This document shows, in pieces, positions 6,148-11,939 of a stretch of DNA of 11,939 nt (its first letter is position 1; each line of letters opens with the position of its first letter). The stretch is taken from NCBI GenBank assembly GCA_025935275.1, contig JAICVP010000040.1, forward strand, positions 1 to 11,939, read 5' to 3'. The stretch is from Thermoleophilia bacterium. GTDB taxonomy: Bacteria; Actinomycetota; Thermoleophilia; Gaiellales; Gaiellaceae. The position numbers and the translations under genes were made by a program. The notes under the pieces were generated by a model. It did no database searches. It worked only from the letters and a program-made list of their open reading frames with translations, and was not told where the DNA came from.

Positions 6148-6921
6148 CTACGGAGCGGGCGCGAGAGGCACGCGAATCTGGGCGATGCAGCTGAGCGATC
6201 CGTCCTGCTCCGAGAAGTCCACGACCTCGAAGGTCCCCCGCTGCGACGCGCTCACCGTGTACGGCACGGTCCGGTGCCAGTGCCCTCCGGAAGCGGTCAC
6301 GGGCCGCAATCCGACGACGCGGCCCTTCTCGTTCCGCACGTCGGCCTGGAACATGTGCTCGAAGAGGTCGCTCTCCGTCCCGTTAGCCGAGACGCGACCG
6401 TCGAATGCGTCGAGGTTCTCGATCGTGAGGCAGGCCCCCTGCGGAGCCGTCAGGAACTCGGCCGCGTCCGAGGGCGGCCGCGCCTTCCAGAGGTCGACGA
6501 CCAGGCGCTCCGGGGAGTGCAGCACTCCGTGCTCCAGGTACTTGAAACGGTGCTTCCTGAACGTCAGGCGCAGGACGATGGAGCCCGAGCGCTCCACGAT
6601 CCGGGCAGTCATGTGCTCCGCGGTCACCGCGGGAGCAACCGACGAGACGCCGGCGTGCGTGACGCGGACGCGGGCGCGGCCGTCCATGGGCTGGGGATCG
6701 GGCGACTCCGTGTCGCCCCGGTGCAGTGTTCCGCCCGAGAAGTCCACGACCACGCGGACGAACGCCGGATGGTTGCCGATGCGGATCTGTGTCGCCGTGA
6801 GGGCCGCCGACGCGGTCGCGGGGACCACCCAGGCGAGGGCGACGAGGAGGATCGAGACGAGGAGGGTTCGCCTCACGAGCCCAGGAAAGCACTCCCGGCG
6901 CCGCGGCTCAAGGCACTTCAC
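6148..6921 (-). CDS. Secreted protein with AMIN-like and Gmad2 (spore-germination-like Ig) domains
   Basis: A 257-residue exported protein. The GTG at 6921 has AGGA five bases upstream and is kept as start; the GTG at 6876 would give a cleaner signal peptide (VRRTLLVSILLVALAWVV, cleavage after ATASA) and is the main alternative. The region IRIGNHPAFVRVVVDFSGG to ERLVVDLWK (about residues 46-148) resembles the AMIN-type beta domain that targets cell-wall enzymes to peptidoglycan. The C-terminal half, about 160-255 (FEHMFQADVRNEKGRVV, HRTVPYTV, VVDFSEQDGS, IRVPL), has the pattern of the immunoglobulin-like Gmad2 domain of sporulation/germination proteins. There is no catalytic motif. It lies between a GH3 glycosidase, whose end it overlaps by 14 bp, and a VanW protein, so a role in envelope or peptidoglycan maintenance is the natural inference. 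Confidence 0.8.
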   Translation of the reverse strand: MKCLEPRRRECFPGLVRRTLLVSILLVALAWVVPATASAALTATQIRIGNHPAFVRVVVDFSGGTLHRGDTESPDPQPMDGRARVRVTHAGVSSVAPAVTAEHMTARIVERSGSIVLRLTFRKHRFKYLEHGVLHSPERLVVDLWKARPPSDAAEFLTAPQGACLTIENLDAFDGRVSANGTESDLFEHMFQADVRNEKGRVVGLRPVTASGGHWHRTVPYTVSASQRGTFEVVDFSEQDGSLSCIAQIRVPLAPAP

Positions 6922-7822
6922 GAAGTCCTAACCGGTGCCTGAACGCGAGAATGCGGCGTACGTGCTGGTCGAGAACGCCGCGCCGGGCGAGCGGAACGAG
7001 GGCTTCGACGACGCGTCTGGCATCGGGCCCGTTGGTGAGGAGAACGAGGTCCGCCCCTGCGCGGACCGCGCGTTTGGCCGACGTGACGGCCGGGTCGCTT
7101 CCGAAGACGGACACCGAGTCCGTGATCGCCACTCCGCGGAAACCGAGGCGGCGCAGAAGCCGGTAGGCCGCCGGATTGAACGACGCTCTTCGGTCCAGCC
7201 CGAAGCGCGCGTAGAAAGCGTGGCCGACCATCACGCAGTCGGCACCGCCGGCGACTGCCGTTCGGAAGGCATCCACCTCGGCGGGCAGGAGCCTGGCGCG
7301 CACGTGCGGGTCCTCGTCGGTGGACATTCCCGCGGAGCCCAGGCCGGGGAAGTGCTTCGGGCACGCAACCGTGCCACCCGCCCGAAGCCCCCGCGCAAAC
7401 GCAAGACCTTCGGCCGGAGACGGGAAATGACGCGAGCCGAGCGGGCCGCCGGCGAGGTCCAGGACGGGCGCAAGATCGACGTCCACTCCGGCACGGTCGA
7501 GGGCCGTGCCGGTCGCCTTCCCGGCGGCGAGCGCCTGGCCCGGAGTCCGGAAGGAGGAGGCAGCGGCTCCGGGCGGCAGCTCGTCGAAGGTGCTCGCGCT
7601 TCCGCCTTCCTGGTCGACGAAAACGATCGCGTTCCGCGGGCGCGGCTCGCCGCGGCTCCACTCCTGGACGATGACGCCCCCGACGCCCTTGGGCGCCGGC
7701 AGGCCCGAGACAACGACCAGTGCCGCCTTCTGCCTCGGGGTCAGCGTTGCGAGCTCGGACGGCGGCTGGGCCCCGCCCGAGGTGAGCGCGAGAGCGACCT
7801 GAAACAGCGCGGCGAGACCCAC
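6908..7822 (-). CDS. Glycoside hydrolase family 3 protein (beta-N-acetylhexosaminidase / NagZ-like)
   Basis: Likely removes terminal beta-N-acetylglucosamine (or a related sugar) from peptidoglycan fragments or another glycan. The 304-residue protein from GTG 7822 is a single GH3 barrel: VDQEGG at 69-74, DLAPVLDL at 116-123, KHFPGLG at 156-162, Asp171-Pro-His173 matching the Asp/His acid-base pair of NagZ-type enzymes, and GVAITDSVSV with the presumed nucleophile Asp235. A hydrophobic N-terminus (about residues 2-15) may be a signal sequence, although it lacks the usual basic residues. The open frame extends to 8122, but that portion lies inside the acyl-CoA dehydrogenase gene and is Ser-rich shadow translation, so I start at 7822. 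A leaderless-type TAGTCT sits 7 nt before this GTG. First gene of the GH3, AMIN/Gmad2 and VanW cluster. Confidence 0.85.
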   Translation of the reverse strand: MGLAALFQVALALTSGGAQPPSELATLTPRQKAALVVVSGLPAPKGVGGVIVQEWSRGEPRPRNAIVFVDQEGGSASTFDELPPGAAASSFRTPGQALAAGKATGTALDRAGVDVDLAPVLDLAGGPLGSRHFPSPAEGLAFARGLRAGGTVACPKHFPGLGSAGMSTDEDPHVRARLLPAEVDAFRTAVAGGADCVMVGHAFYARFGLDRRASFNPAAYRLLRRLGFRGVAITDSVSVFGSDPAVTSAKRAVRAGADLVLLTNGPDARRVVEALVPLARRGVLDQHVRRILAFRHRLGLREVP

Positions 7823-7828
7823 GCGACT

Positions 7829-7835
7829 TAGACTA
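7829..7835. promoter_or_regulatory. Symmetric bidirectional leaderless promoter (overlapping TANNNT -10 elements)
   Basis: The odd palindrome TTAGACTAA at 7828-7836 contains TAGACT on the plus strand (7829-7834) and TAGTCT on the minus strand (7835 down to 7830). Each fits TANNNT, and each is followed by exactly 7 nt and then a GTG: 7842 for the acyl-CoA dehydrogenase and 7822 for the GH3 protein. Both starts are 10 bases from the centre at 7832. The 19-bp gap has no Shine-Dalgarno sequence for either gene. A -10 placed about 7 nt before the first base is the known layout of leaderless actinobacterial genes. Confidence 0.65.
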
Positions 7836-7841
7836 ATCGCC

Positions 7842-9053
7842 GTGGATTTCGAGCTCACCCCGGAGCAGCGCGAGGTGCAGGCGACCGTGCGGCAGTTCGT
7901 GGACGAGCGCGTCCTCCCGAACGCGATCGAGAACGACATCAACCACCACCTCGACATGGAGGCGATCGCGGGCATGGCCGAGCTCGGCCTGCTCGGAATC
8001 GTCATTCCCGAGGAATACGGAGGCGCCGGGCTCGACTTCGTCTCCGAGGCGCTCGTCTGCGAGGAAATCGAGCGGGGCGAGGCCGCCTTCCGCACGCTCA
8101 TCTCCGTGCATGTCGGACTCAACTCGCTGACGCTCCTCCGCTACGCCGACGAGGAGCAGAAGCAGCGCTACCTCGCGCCGCAGGCGCGCGGCGACAAGCT
8201 CGCCTGCTTCGGGCTCACCGAGCCCGCGGCCGGCTCCGACGTCGCGGGGATGCTCACGAACGCGCGTCGCGAGGGCGACACCTACATCCTCAACGGCCAG
8301 AAGAACTGGATCTCCTATGCGAGCGTCGCCGACCACGCGCTCGTCTTCGCGAAGACCGATGCCGACGCGAAGCACCGCGGGATCTCCGCGTTCATCGTCG
8401 AGCGGGAGTGGCCAGGCGTGACCACCCAGGACACCGAGAACAAGCTCGGCATCTGGGCCGGGTCGACCGGCGAGCTCTTCTTCGAGAACGTCGAGGTGCC
8501 CGCCGAGAACCTGGTCGGCGAGGAGGGCCAGGGCTTCGAGATCGCCATGTACGGCCTCGACCAGGGCCGCTTCACCGTCGCCGCCGGCGCCTGCGGAGTC
8601 GTCCGCGGCTGCCTCGAGCAGTCCGTGGCCTACGCCCGCGAGCGGGAGACCTTCGGCCAGCCGATCGGGAAGTACCAGTTCGTCCAGGACATGATCGCGG
8701 AGATGGTGCTCGGCTACGAGACGTCCAAGCTCCTCGTCATGCAGGCCGCCTGGCTGAAGGACAAGGGCGTCCGCAACACCCGCGAGACGAGCCTGGCCAA
8801 GTGGCACGCGACCGAGTCGGCCTTCCGCGCAGCGCACCTCGCCATCCAGGTCCACGGCGCCTACGGCTACTCCGCCGAGTACGGCATCGAGCGCTACTTC
8901 CGCAACGCGCGCGCCCCGATCATTTACGAGGGCACGACCCAGATCCACAAGATGATGCAGGCCGAGCACGCCCTCGGGTACCGCAACCTGAACGGGCGCG
9001 ACGGCGACATCTCCCCCCTCGCGTCGTGGGGCCCCGCGCTCTTGGCGCGCTAG
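7842..9053 (+). CDS. Acyl-CoA dehydrogenase family flavoprotein
   Basis: FAD-dependent alpha,beta-dehydrogenation of an acyl-CoA thioester, passing electrons to electron-transfer flavoprotein. The 403-residue protein is complete: helical N-terminal domain (DFELTPEQREVQATVRQFV), the flavin/substrate motif CFGLTEPAAGSD at 122-133 with NGQKNWIS at 151-158, a beta middle domain, and a C-terminal helical domain with RETFGQPIGKYQFVQ (268-282) and VHGAYGYSAEYGIERYFRNAR (338 on). Glu363 in IYEGTTQIHK is the expected catalytic base at the short/medium-chain position. The segment FRTLISVHVGL followed by CFGLTEP has some flavour of glutaryl-CoA dehydrogenases, so chain length and substrate remain open. 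GTG 7842 is set by the family-typical N-terminus (MDFELTPEQ) and a -10 element 7 nt upstream. No beta-oxidation partners are adjacent. Confidence 0.92.
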   Translation: MDFELTPEQREVQATVRQFVDERVLPNAIENDINHHLDMEAIAGMAELGLLGIVIPEEYGGAGLDFVSEALVCEEIERGEAAFRTLISVHVGLNSLTLLRYADEEQKQRYLAPQARGDKLACFGLTEPAAGSDVAGMLTNARREGDTYILNGQKNWISYASVADHALVFAKTDADAKHRGISAFIVEREWPGVTTQDTENKLGIWAGSTGELFFENVEVPAENLVGEEGQGFEIAMYGLDQGRFTVAAGACGVVRGCLEQSVAYARERETFGQPIGKYQFVQDMIAEMVLGYETSKLLVMQAAWLKDKGVRNTRETSLAKWHATESAFRAAHLAIQVHGAYGYSAEYGIERYFRNARAPIIYEGTTQIHKMMQAEHALGYRNLNGRDGDISPLASWGPALLAR

Positions 9054-9526
9054 TCGCGGGCTGCCTCGCGCTCGCCGTCGTCCCGGCCGCCTACGCCCCG
9101 CCGCGCGCTGGCGTCTTCGTCCCAGGTGAGTCGCTCGGGGGAGTGCGCCTGGGGATGACGCAGGAAGAAGTGCTCGCCGCCTGGGGCGAGCAGCACGGCG
9201 TCTGCAAGGACTGTCAGGTCCCCACCTGGTACTTCAACTACAAGCCCTTCGACCCCCAGGGCACGGGCGTGATGTTCGACAAGGGCAAGGTCGTGCAGGC
9301 TTTCACGGTGTGGCGGCCGACCGGATGGAAGACCTCCGACGGGCTCTTCCTCGCCGCGGACGCCTCCGATGTGGCGCGGATCTACGGGTCGCTCGACAAG
9401 CGCCAGTGCACCGGCTTCGAGGCGCTGCTCATTCCGGAGAAGAAGGTGACGAGCGCCTTCTACGTCTTCCGGGACAAGGTCTGGGGGTTCGGGCTCATGA
9501 AGCCTGACGCCTCCCCGTGCCTCTGA
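9026..9526 (+). CDS. Small secreted protein of unknown function
   Basis: A 166-residue protein. The open frame extends far upstream inside the acyl-CoA dehydrogenase gene, but GTG 9026 gives a Sec signal peptide (basic Arg4, hydrophobic 5-20, AYA cleavage site near residue 24), so I place the start there; this overlaps the dehydrogenase by 28 bp. The mature part has GVRLGMTQEEVLAAWG at 39-54, the short beta-helix pattern seen in SmpA/OmlA and BLIP-like secreted modules. It is followed by a C-x2-C pair (Cys60, Cys63), two further cysteines (128, 165) and a beta-rich remainder with several aromatics. The cysteines could form disulfides or bind metal. No enzymatic motif is seen. Its end overlaps the convergent MFS gene by 32 bp. 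VAGC at 10-13 resembles a lipobox but lies too close to the N-terminus. Confidence 0.75.
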   Translation: MGPRALGALVAGCLALAVVPAAYAPPRAGVFVPGESLGGVRLGMTQEEVLAAWGEQHGVCKDCQVPTWYFNYKPFDPQGTGVMFDKGKVVQAFTVWRPTGWKTSDGLFLAADASDVARIYGSLDKRQCTGFEALLIPEKKVTSAFYVFRDKVWGFGLMKPDASPCL

Positions 9527-10790
9527 GATTGCCCTCGGCCTCCGCGAGGAGAGCGACGAGCGGGATGACGGCGAGCACCGGGATGGCCACGACCGGCCAG
9601 ATGACCCCGTACCCGTCCGTCGAGCGGAAGTAGCCGTGGAAGATGTCGATCGCGGCTCCCGCTGCGAGCGGCCCGATGACGAGCCCGATGCCCTTGGTGG
9701 TCGTGGCGAGGCCGGTGATCGTGCCGCGATCGGTCGCCGGCATGACCTTGAAGAGGAGCGCCCAGGCGAGAGTCATGACGACTCCCCCGGCCATGGCGAC
9801 CGGCGCGATCAGCGCGTAGTACCACCAGTGCCACGTCTGTGCAAAACCCGCGACCAGAAGCCCGAATCCGTACACGACCGAGGCCCCGAGGATGACGTTG
9901 CCGACGCCGAACTCGTCTCCGAACCGGCCGGCTGCGATCGCAGCGAGGACATAGCCGCCCGCCACCACCCCGAGCACCGTCGAAGAGACGTAGAGCGGCT
10001 GCCCGAGGCCGTCGATGATGTAGAGGACGACGAAGGTTCGCATCCCCGCGAAGGTCGCCTCCCATGCGGTGTTCGCGATGAGGAAGCGACGCACGTGCTT
10101 CTCGCGGCGAACCACGTGCCAGGGCGCGGCGAGGATGGAGCGAAAGCGCTCGAAGCGCGTCGGCTCCACGTCGTGCTCGTGGACGAGCAGGACCACGGCA
10201 CCACAGGCGACCAGCGTCACTCCCGCCGCGAGGATGAACGGGAACGGCTCCCAGACGGACAGCAGGAACCCGCCGCCGACGAGCGCGGCGCCGAGCGCGG
10301 TCCCGCGGAGAACGTGCTGCACGCCCTGCGCCCGGCCGAAGTAGTTGTCCGGCACCAAATCCGGATAGAGGCCCCGGTAGGGCGGTTCGTAGATGTAGTA
10401 GGCGAAGAAGAACCCGAACAGGGCGATCGCGGTCGCCTCGAAGGTGGGCATGAAGGGGAGCGCGGCGAGGGCGACCGCCATGGGCACGAGGGCGAGCACC
10501 ATGAACGGCCTCCGGCGGCCAAGCGGCAGGTGGGTCGCGTCGCTCATCGGCCCGACGAAGAGCGGCATGAAGAAGGCGAAGACCCCTTCGGCGGCGAGGA
10601 CGAGGCCGATCAAGGTGGCCGAGTGCGTGAACTCGCCCAGGACGGGCGGAAGGTAGGCGGCCACCGTGGTTATCGACCAGGCGAGGCCGAACGCGCCGAG
10701 GCCGAGCGACCACATGAGCCCGCGCACTGGAGTCTCGAGTGACTCCTCGACGACGCTCGGGACGACCTGCAGGCGGGGTCGCTCAGCCAT
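9495..10790 (-). CDS. MFS transporter, SLC45/sucrose-transporter-like (GPH-type cation symporter)
   Basis: A 431-residue polytopic inner-membrane carrier with hydrophobic segments consistent with about 12 helices. The loop after the second helix reads GPMSDATHLPLGRRRPFMVLA, and the SD...GRRRPF signature is that of proton-coupled sucrose/SLC45-type carriers; YRGLYPDLVPDNYFGRAQG after the fourth helix also fits. A long charged central loop (HEHDVEPTRFERFRSILAAPWHVVRREKHVRRF) separates the two halves. Sugar symport is therefore the best guess, but the substrate is not established. ATG 10790 is chosen because MAERPRLQVV begins the normal cytoplasmic N-terminus; the frame upstream only repeats the HAD gene. 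It overlaps the HAD gene by 8 bp, so the two are probably co-transcribed, and runs 32 bp into the convergent secreted-protein gene. Confidence 0.85.
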   Translation of the reverse strand: MAERPRLQVVPSVVEESLETPVRGLMWSLGLGAFGLAWSITTVAAYLPPVLGEFTHSATLIGLVLAAEGVFAFFMPLFVGPMSDATHLPLGRRRPFMVLALVPMAVALAALPFMPTFEATAIALFGFFFAYYIYEPPYRGLYPDLVPDNYFGRAQGVQHVLRGTALGAALVGGGFLLSVWEPFPFILAAGVTLVACGAVVLLVHEHDVEPTRFERFRSILAAPWHVVRREKHVRRFLIANTAWEATFAGMRTFVVLYIIDGLGQPLYVSSTVLGVVAGGYVLAAIAAGRFGDEFGVGNVILGASVVYGFGLLVAGFAQTWHWWYYALIAPVAMAGGVVMTLAWALLFKVMPATDRGTITGLATTTKGIGLVIGPLAAGAAIDIFHGYFRSTDGYGVIWPVVAIPVLAVIPLVALLAEAEGNLRGTGRRQAS

Positions 10791-11466
10791 CGGCTTCGAC
10801 CCCGATGAGCGCGGGAAGCGCCAGGAGCGTCGGGATCGCGTCCTCGACCTCCGTGCGCCCGTCACGGTCGACGAGATAGGCGCGCATCCCGAGCGCGCGA
10901 GCGCCCTCGACGTCGTCCTGAAGGGAGTCGCCGACCATGACCGCCTGCTCGGGCGCGACGCCCAGCTCGTCTAGGACCGCCATGAAGATGGTGGGGCTGG
11001 GCTTCACCTTCCCGTGGCTGCCCGACCAGACCCAGGCGTCCACGGGGAGCTTGAAGTGGGCTACGAACGCGCTCAGGTCGCGGCTCGTGTTCGAGACGAG
11101 GCCGATCTTGACGCCTCGGTCGCGCAGGAGGTCGAGCACCGGCAACACGTCCTCGTAGAGCTCGAAGTTCTCCGAGGCGAGCCAGCGGTCGGTGATCGCC
11201 TGCGCGACCGAGCGGCACTCATCACCTTCCCCGCCCATGCCGCGGACGATGTCCTCCGTGAACCGCAGCCAGACCTCTTCGTCGTGCTCGAGCTCTGGAT
11301 GCTGCTTCAGGTCGAGCACGGCGGCCGCACGGGCGTCCGCATAGCGGTCGGGGTCGAGCTCGAGGCCGAATCGCCTGCCCGCGTCGTGATAGCCACTCGG
11401 CCCGAGCAGGGGCCCAGGCTTGGCGAGGGTGAAGTCGACGTCGAAGAGGACCGCTGCGACGGTCAA
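10783..11466 (-). CDS. HAD-superfamily hydrolase (phosphatase-like)
   Basis: Probable Mg-dependent phosphatase of a small phosphorylated metabolite. The 227-residue protein has all four HAD motifs: FDVDFTL with nucleophile Asp9 and acid/base Asp11 (motif I), LVSNTS with Ser125 (II), GKVKPSPTIF with Lys155 (III), and VMVGDSLQDDVEGARALGM with Asp180 and Asp184/185 (IV). A helical cap is inserted between motifs I and II (about residues 20-105), as in HAD subfamily IA. The specific substrate cannot be read from sequence. The start is TTG 11466, sharing TTGA with the stop of the upstream carbon-nitrogen hydrolase gene; no in-frame ATG or GTG exists before motif I. Confidence 0.9.
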   Translation of the reverse strand: MTVAAVLFDVDFTLAKPGPLLGPSGYHDAGRRFGLELDPDRYADARAAAVLDLKQHPELEHDEEVWLRFTEDIVRGMGGEGDECRSVAQAITDRWLASENFELYEDVLPVLDLLRDRGVKIGLVSNTSRDLSAFVAHFKLPVDAWVWSGSHGKVKPSPTIFMAVLDELGVAPEQAVMVGDSLQDDVEGARALGMRAYLVDRDGRTEVEDAIPTLLALPALIGVEADG

Positions 11467-11939
11467 ACGCCCGTCGGCGAGCGGTAGGCCGCCGGCTGGC
11501 GGTTGGCGAGCGAGGGCAGGCGGCGGCGGATGTCCTCCATCCGCGTCCGGTCGATCTCGGCGGAGATGACGCAGTCCTCGTCGGGTGCCTCTGCGAGCAC
11601 GACCCCCCAGGGGTCAGCGATCAGCGAGCGCCCGTACGCCGCCTTGCCGTCCGCGAACGAGCCCCACTGGTCGGCAGCGACGACGTAGCACTGGTTCTCC
11701 ACCGCCCGGGCCCGCAGGAGGAGCTCCCAGTGATCCTTGCCGGTGAAGAGCGTGAAGGCCGCGGGAACCGTGATCACCTCGGCGCCCTCAACCGCGAGCA
11801 CGCGGTAGAGCTCGGGAAAGCGCAGGTCGTAGCAGACGGTCAGCCCGATCTTCCAGCCCTCCACCTCGGTCGTGACCGTGGCCTCGCCCGGCTCTTCGGT
11901 CTCCGACTCGCGATACACCTGGCCGCCGACCTCGACGTC
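11463..11939 (-). CDS. Carbon-nitrogen hydrolase (nitrilase superfamily, Nit-type amidase), C-terminal part
   Basis: Hydrolyses an amide or nitrile-like C-N bond. Only the last 158 residues are in the window; the frame stays open to the right edge and begins DVEVGGQVYRESETEEPG, which in the family directly follows the K-x-H-L-F motif carrying the catalytic Lys, so the Lys and the catalytic Glu lie outside. Visible are the nucleophile motif VCYDLRFPELYR, HWELLLRARAVENQCYVVAADQWG, and YGRSLIADPWGVVLAEA. These closely resemble the Nit1/deaminated glutathione amidase group, a metabolite-repair enzyme, although other amidases share the pattern. It heads a minus-strand operon with the HAD hydrolase and MFS carrier, coupled to the HAD gene by TTGA. 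Confidence 0.88.
   Translation of the reverse strand, partial: DVEVGGQVYRESETEEPGEATVTTEVEGWKIGLTVCYDLRFPELYRVLAVEGAEVITVPAAFTLFTGKDHWELLLRARAVENQCYVVAADQWGSFADGKAAYGRSLIADPWGVVLAEAPDEDCVISAEIDRTRMEDIRRRLPSLANRQPAAYRSPTGV

Noticed and set aside
7823..8122. N-terminal extension of the GH3 open frame
   Set aside because: This part is Ser/Arg-rich, has no GH3 character and lies inside the dehydrogenase gene. GTG 7822 with its own -10 element is a better start.
7833..8969. Long minus-strand open frame of about 378 codons lying opposite the acyl-CoA dehydrogenase
   Set aside because: It is the antisense shadow of a fully conserved dehydrogenase in GC-rich DNA. The translation is Leu/Val/Gly/Asp-rich with no domain pattern.
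9056..9067. VAGC near the N-terminus of the small secreted protein as a lipobox
   Set aside because: The cysteine is at residue 13 with too short a hydrophobic stretch before it. The AYA signal peptidase I site fits better.
9636..10742. Plus-strand open frame opposite the MFS transporter
   Set aside because: Composition is almost only Arg, Glu, Asp and Gly, typical of a shadow frame of a hydrophobic protein gene. The opposite strand encodes a clear carrier.

Overview
The window is a compact, GC-rich stretch of bacterial chromosome. The DUF4081-GNAT acetyltransferase, frequent GTG/TTG starts, start codons set directly behind TANNNT -10 elements, and the gene families present all suggest an actinobacterium. 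A deep lineage such as Thermoleophilia would fit, but that is inferred from style and not from any marker gene. There are fifteen protein-coding genes, two of them cut by the window edges. I saw no RNA gene, mobile element, CRISPR array or large repeat. No gap between genes exceeds about 60 bases, and many neighbours overlap.

Layout, left to right. (1) Positions 1-542, minus: N-terminal part of a DUF4081/GNAT acetyltransferase. It diverges, across only 20 bp, from (2) a plus-strand pair, a nucleoside phosphorylase (563-1270) and a diacylglycerol/lipid kinase-family protein (1267-2184), joined by a TTGA start/stop overlap. (3) A minus-strand group follows: DUF4349 lipoprotein (2867-3742), coiled-coil Lys-rich protein (2380-2814) and a tiny membrane protein (2181-2375). 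(4) A hotdog thioesterase stands alone on the plus strand (3802-4224). (5) A minus-strand envelope cluster runs from 7822 down to 4221: a GH3 glycosidase related to beta-N-acetylhexosaminidase, a secreted AMIN-like/Gmad2 protein, and a membrane-anchored VanW/G5 protein. (6) Diverging from it across 19 bp is an acyl-CoA dehydrogenase (7842-9053), overlapped at its end by a small secreted protein (9026-9526). (7) A minus-strand operon closes the window: a carbon-nitrogen hydrolase (cut at the right edge), a HAD hydrolase and an SLC45/sucrose-type MFS transporter, all overlapping.

Most of the genes are housekeeping or envelope genes and I see no defence or mobile system. The most unusual signal is regulatory. 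Between the GH3 gene and the acyl-CoA dehydrogenase lies an odd palindrome (TTAGACTAA). It provides a TANNNT -10 hexamer on each strand, exactly 7 nt before a GTG start on each side, which looks like a symmetric bidirectional leaderless promoter. A degenerate version of the same geometry sits between the GNAT and phosphorylase genes. A second point is an 8-bp inverted repeat in front of the DUF4349 gene that could either bind a regulator or mask its strong Shine-Dalgarno sequence.
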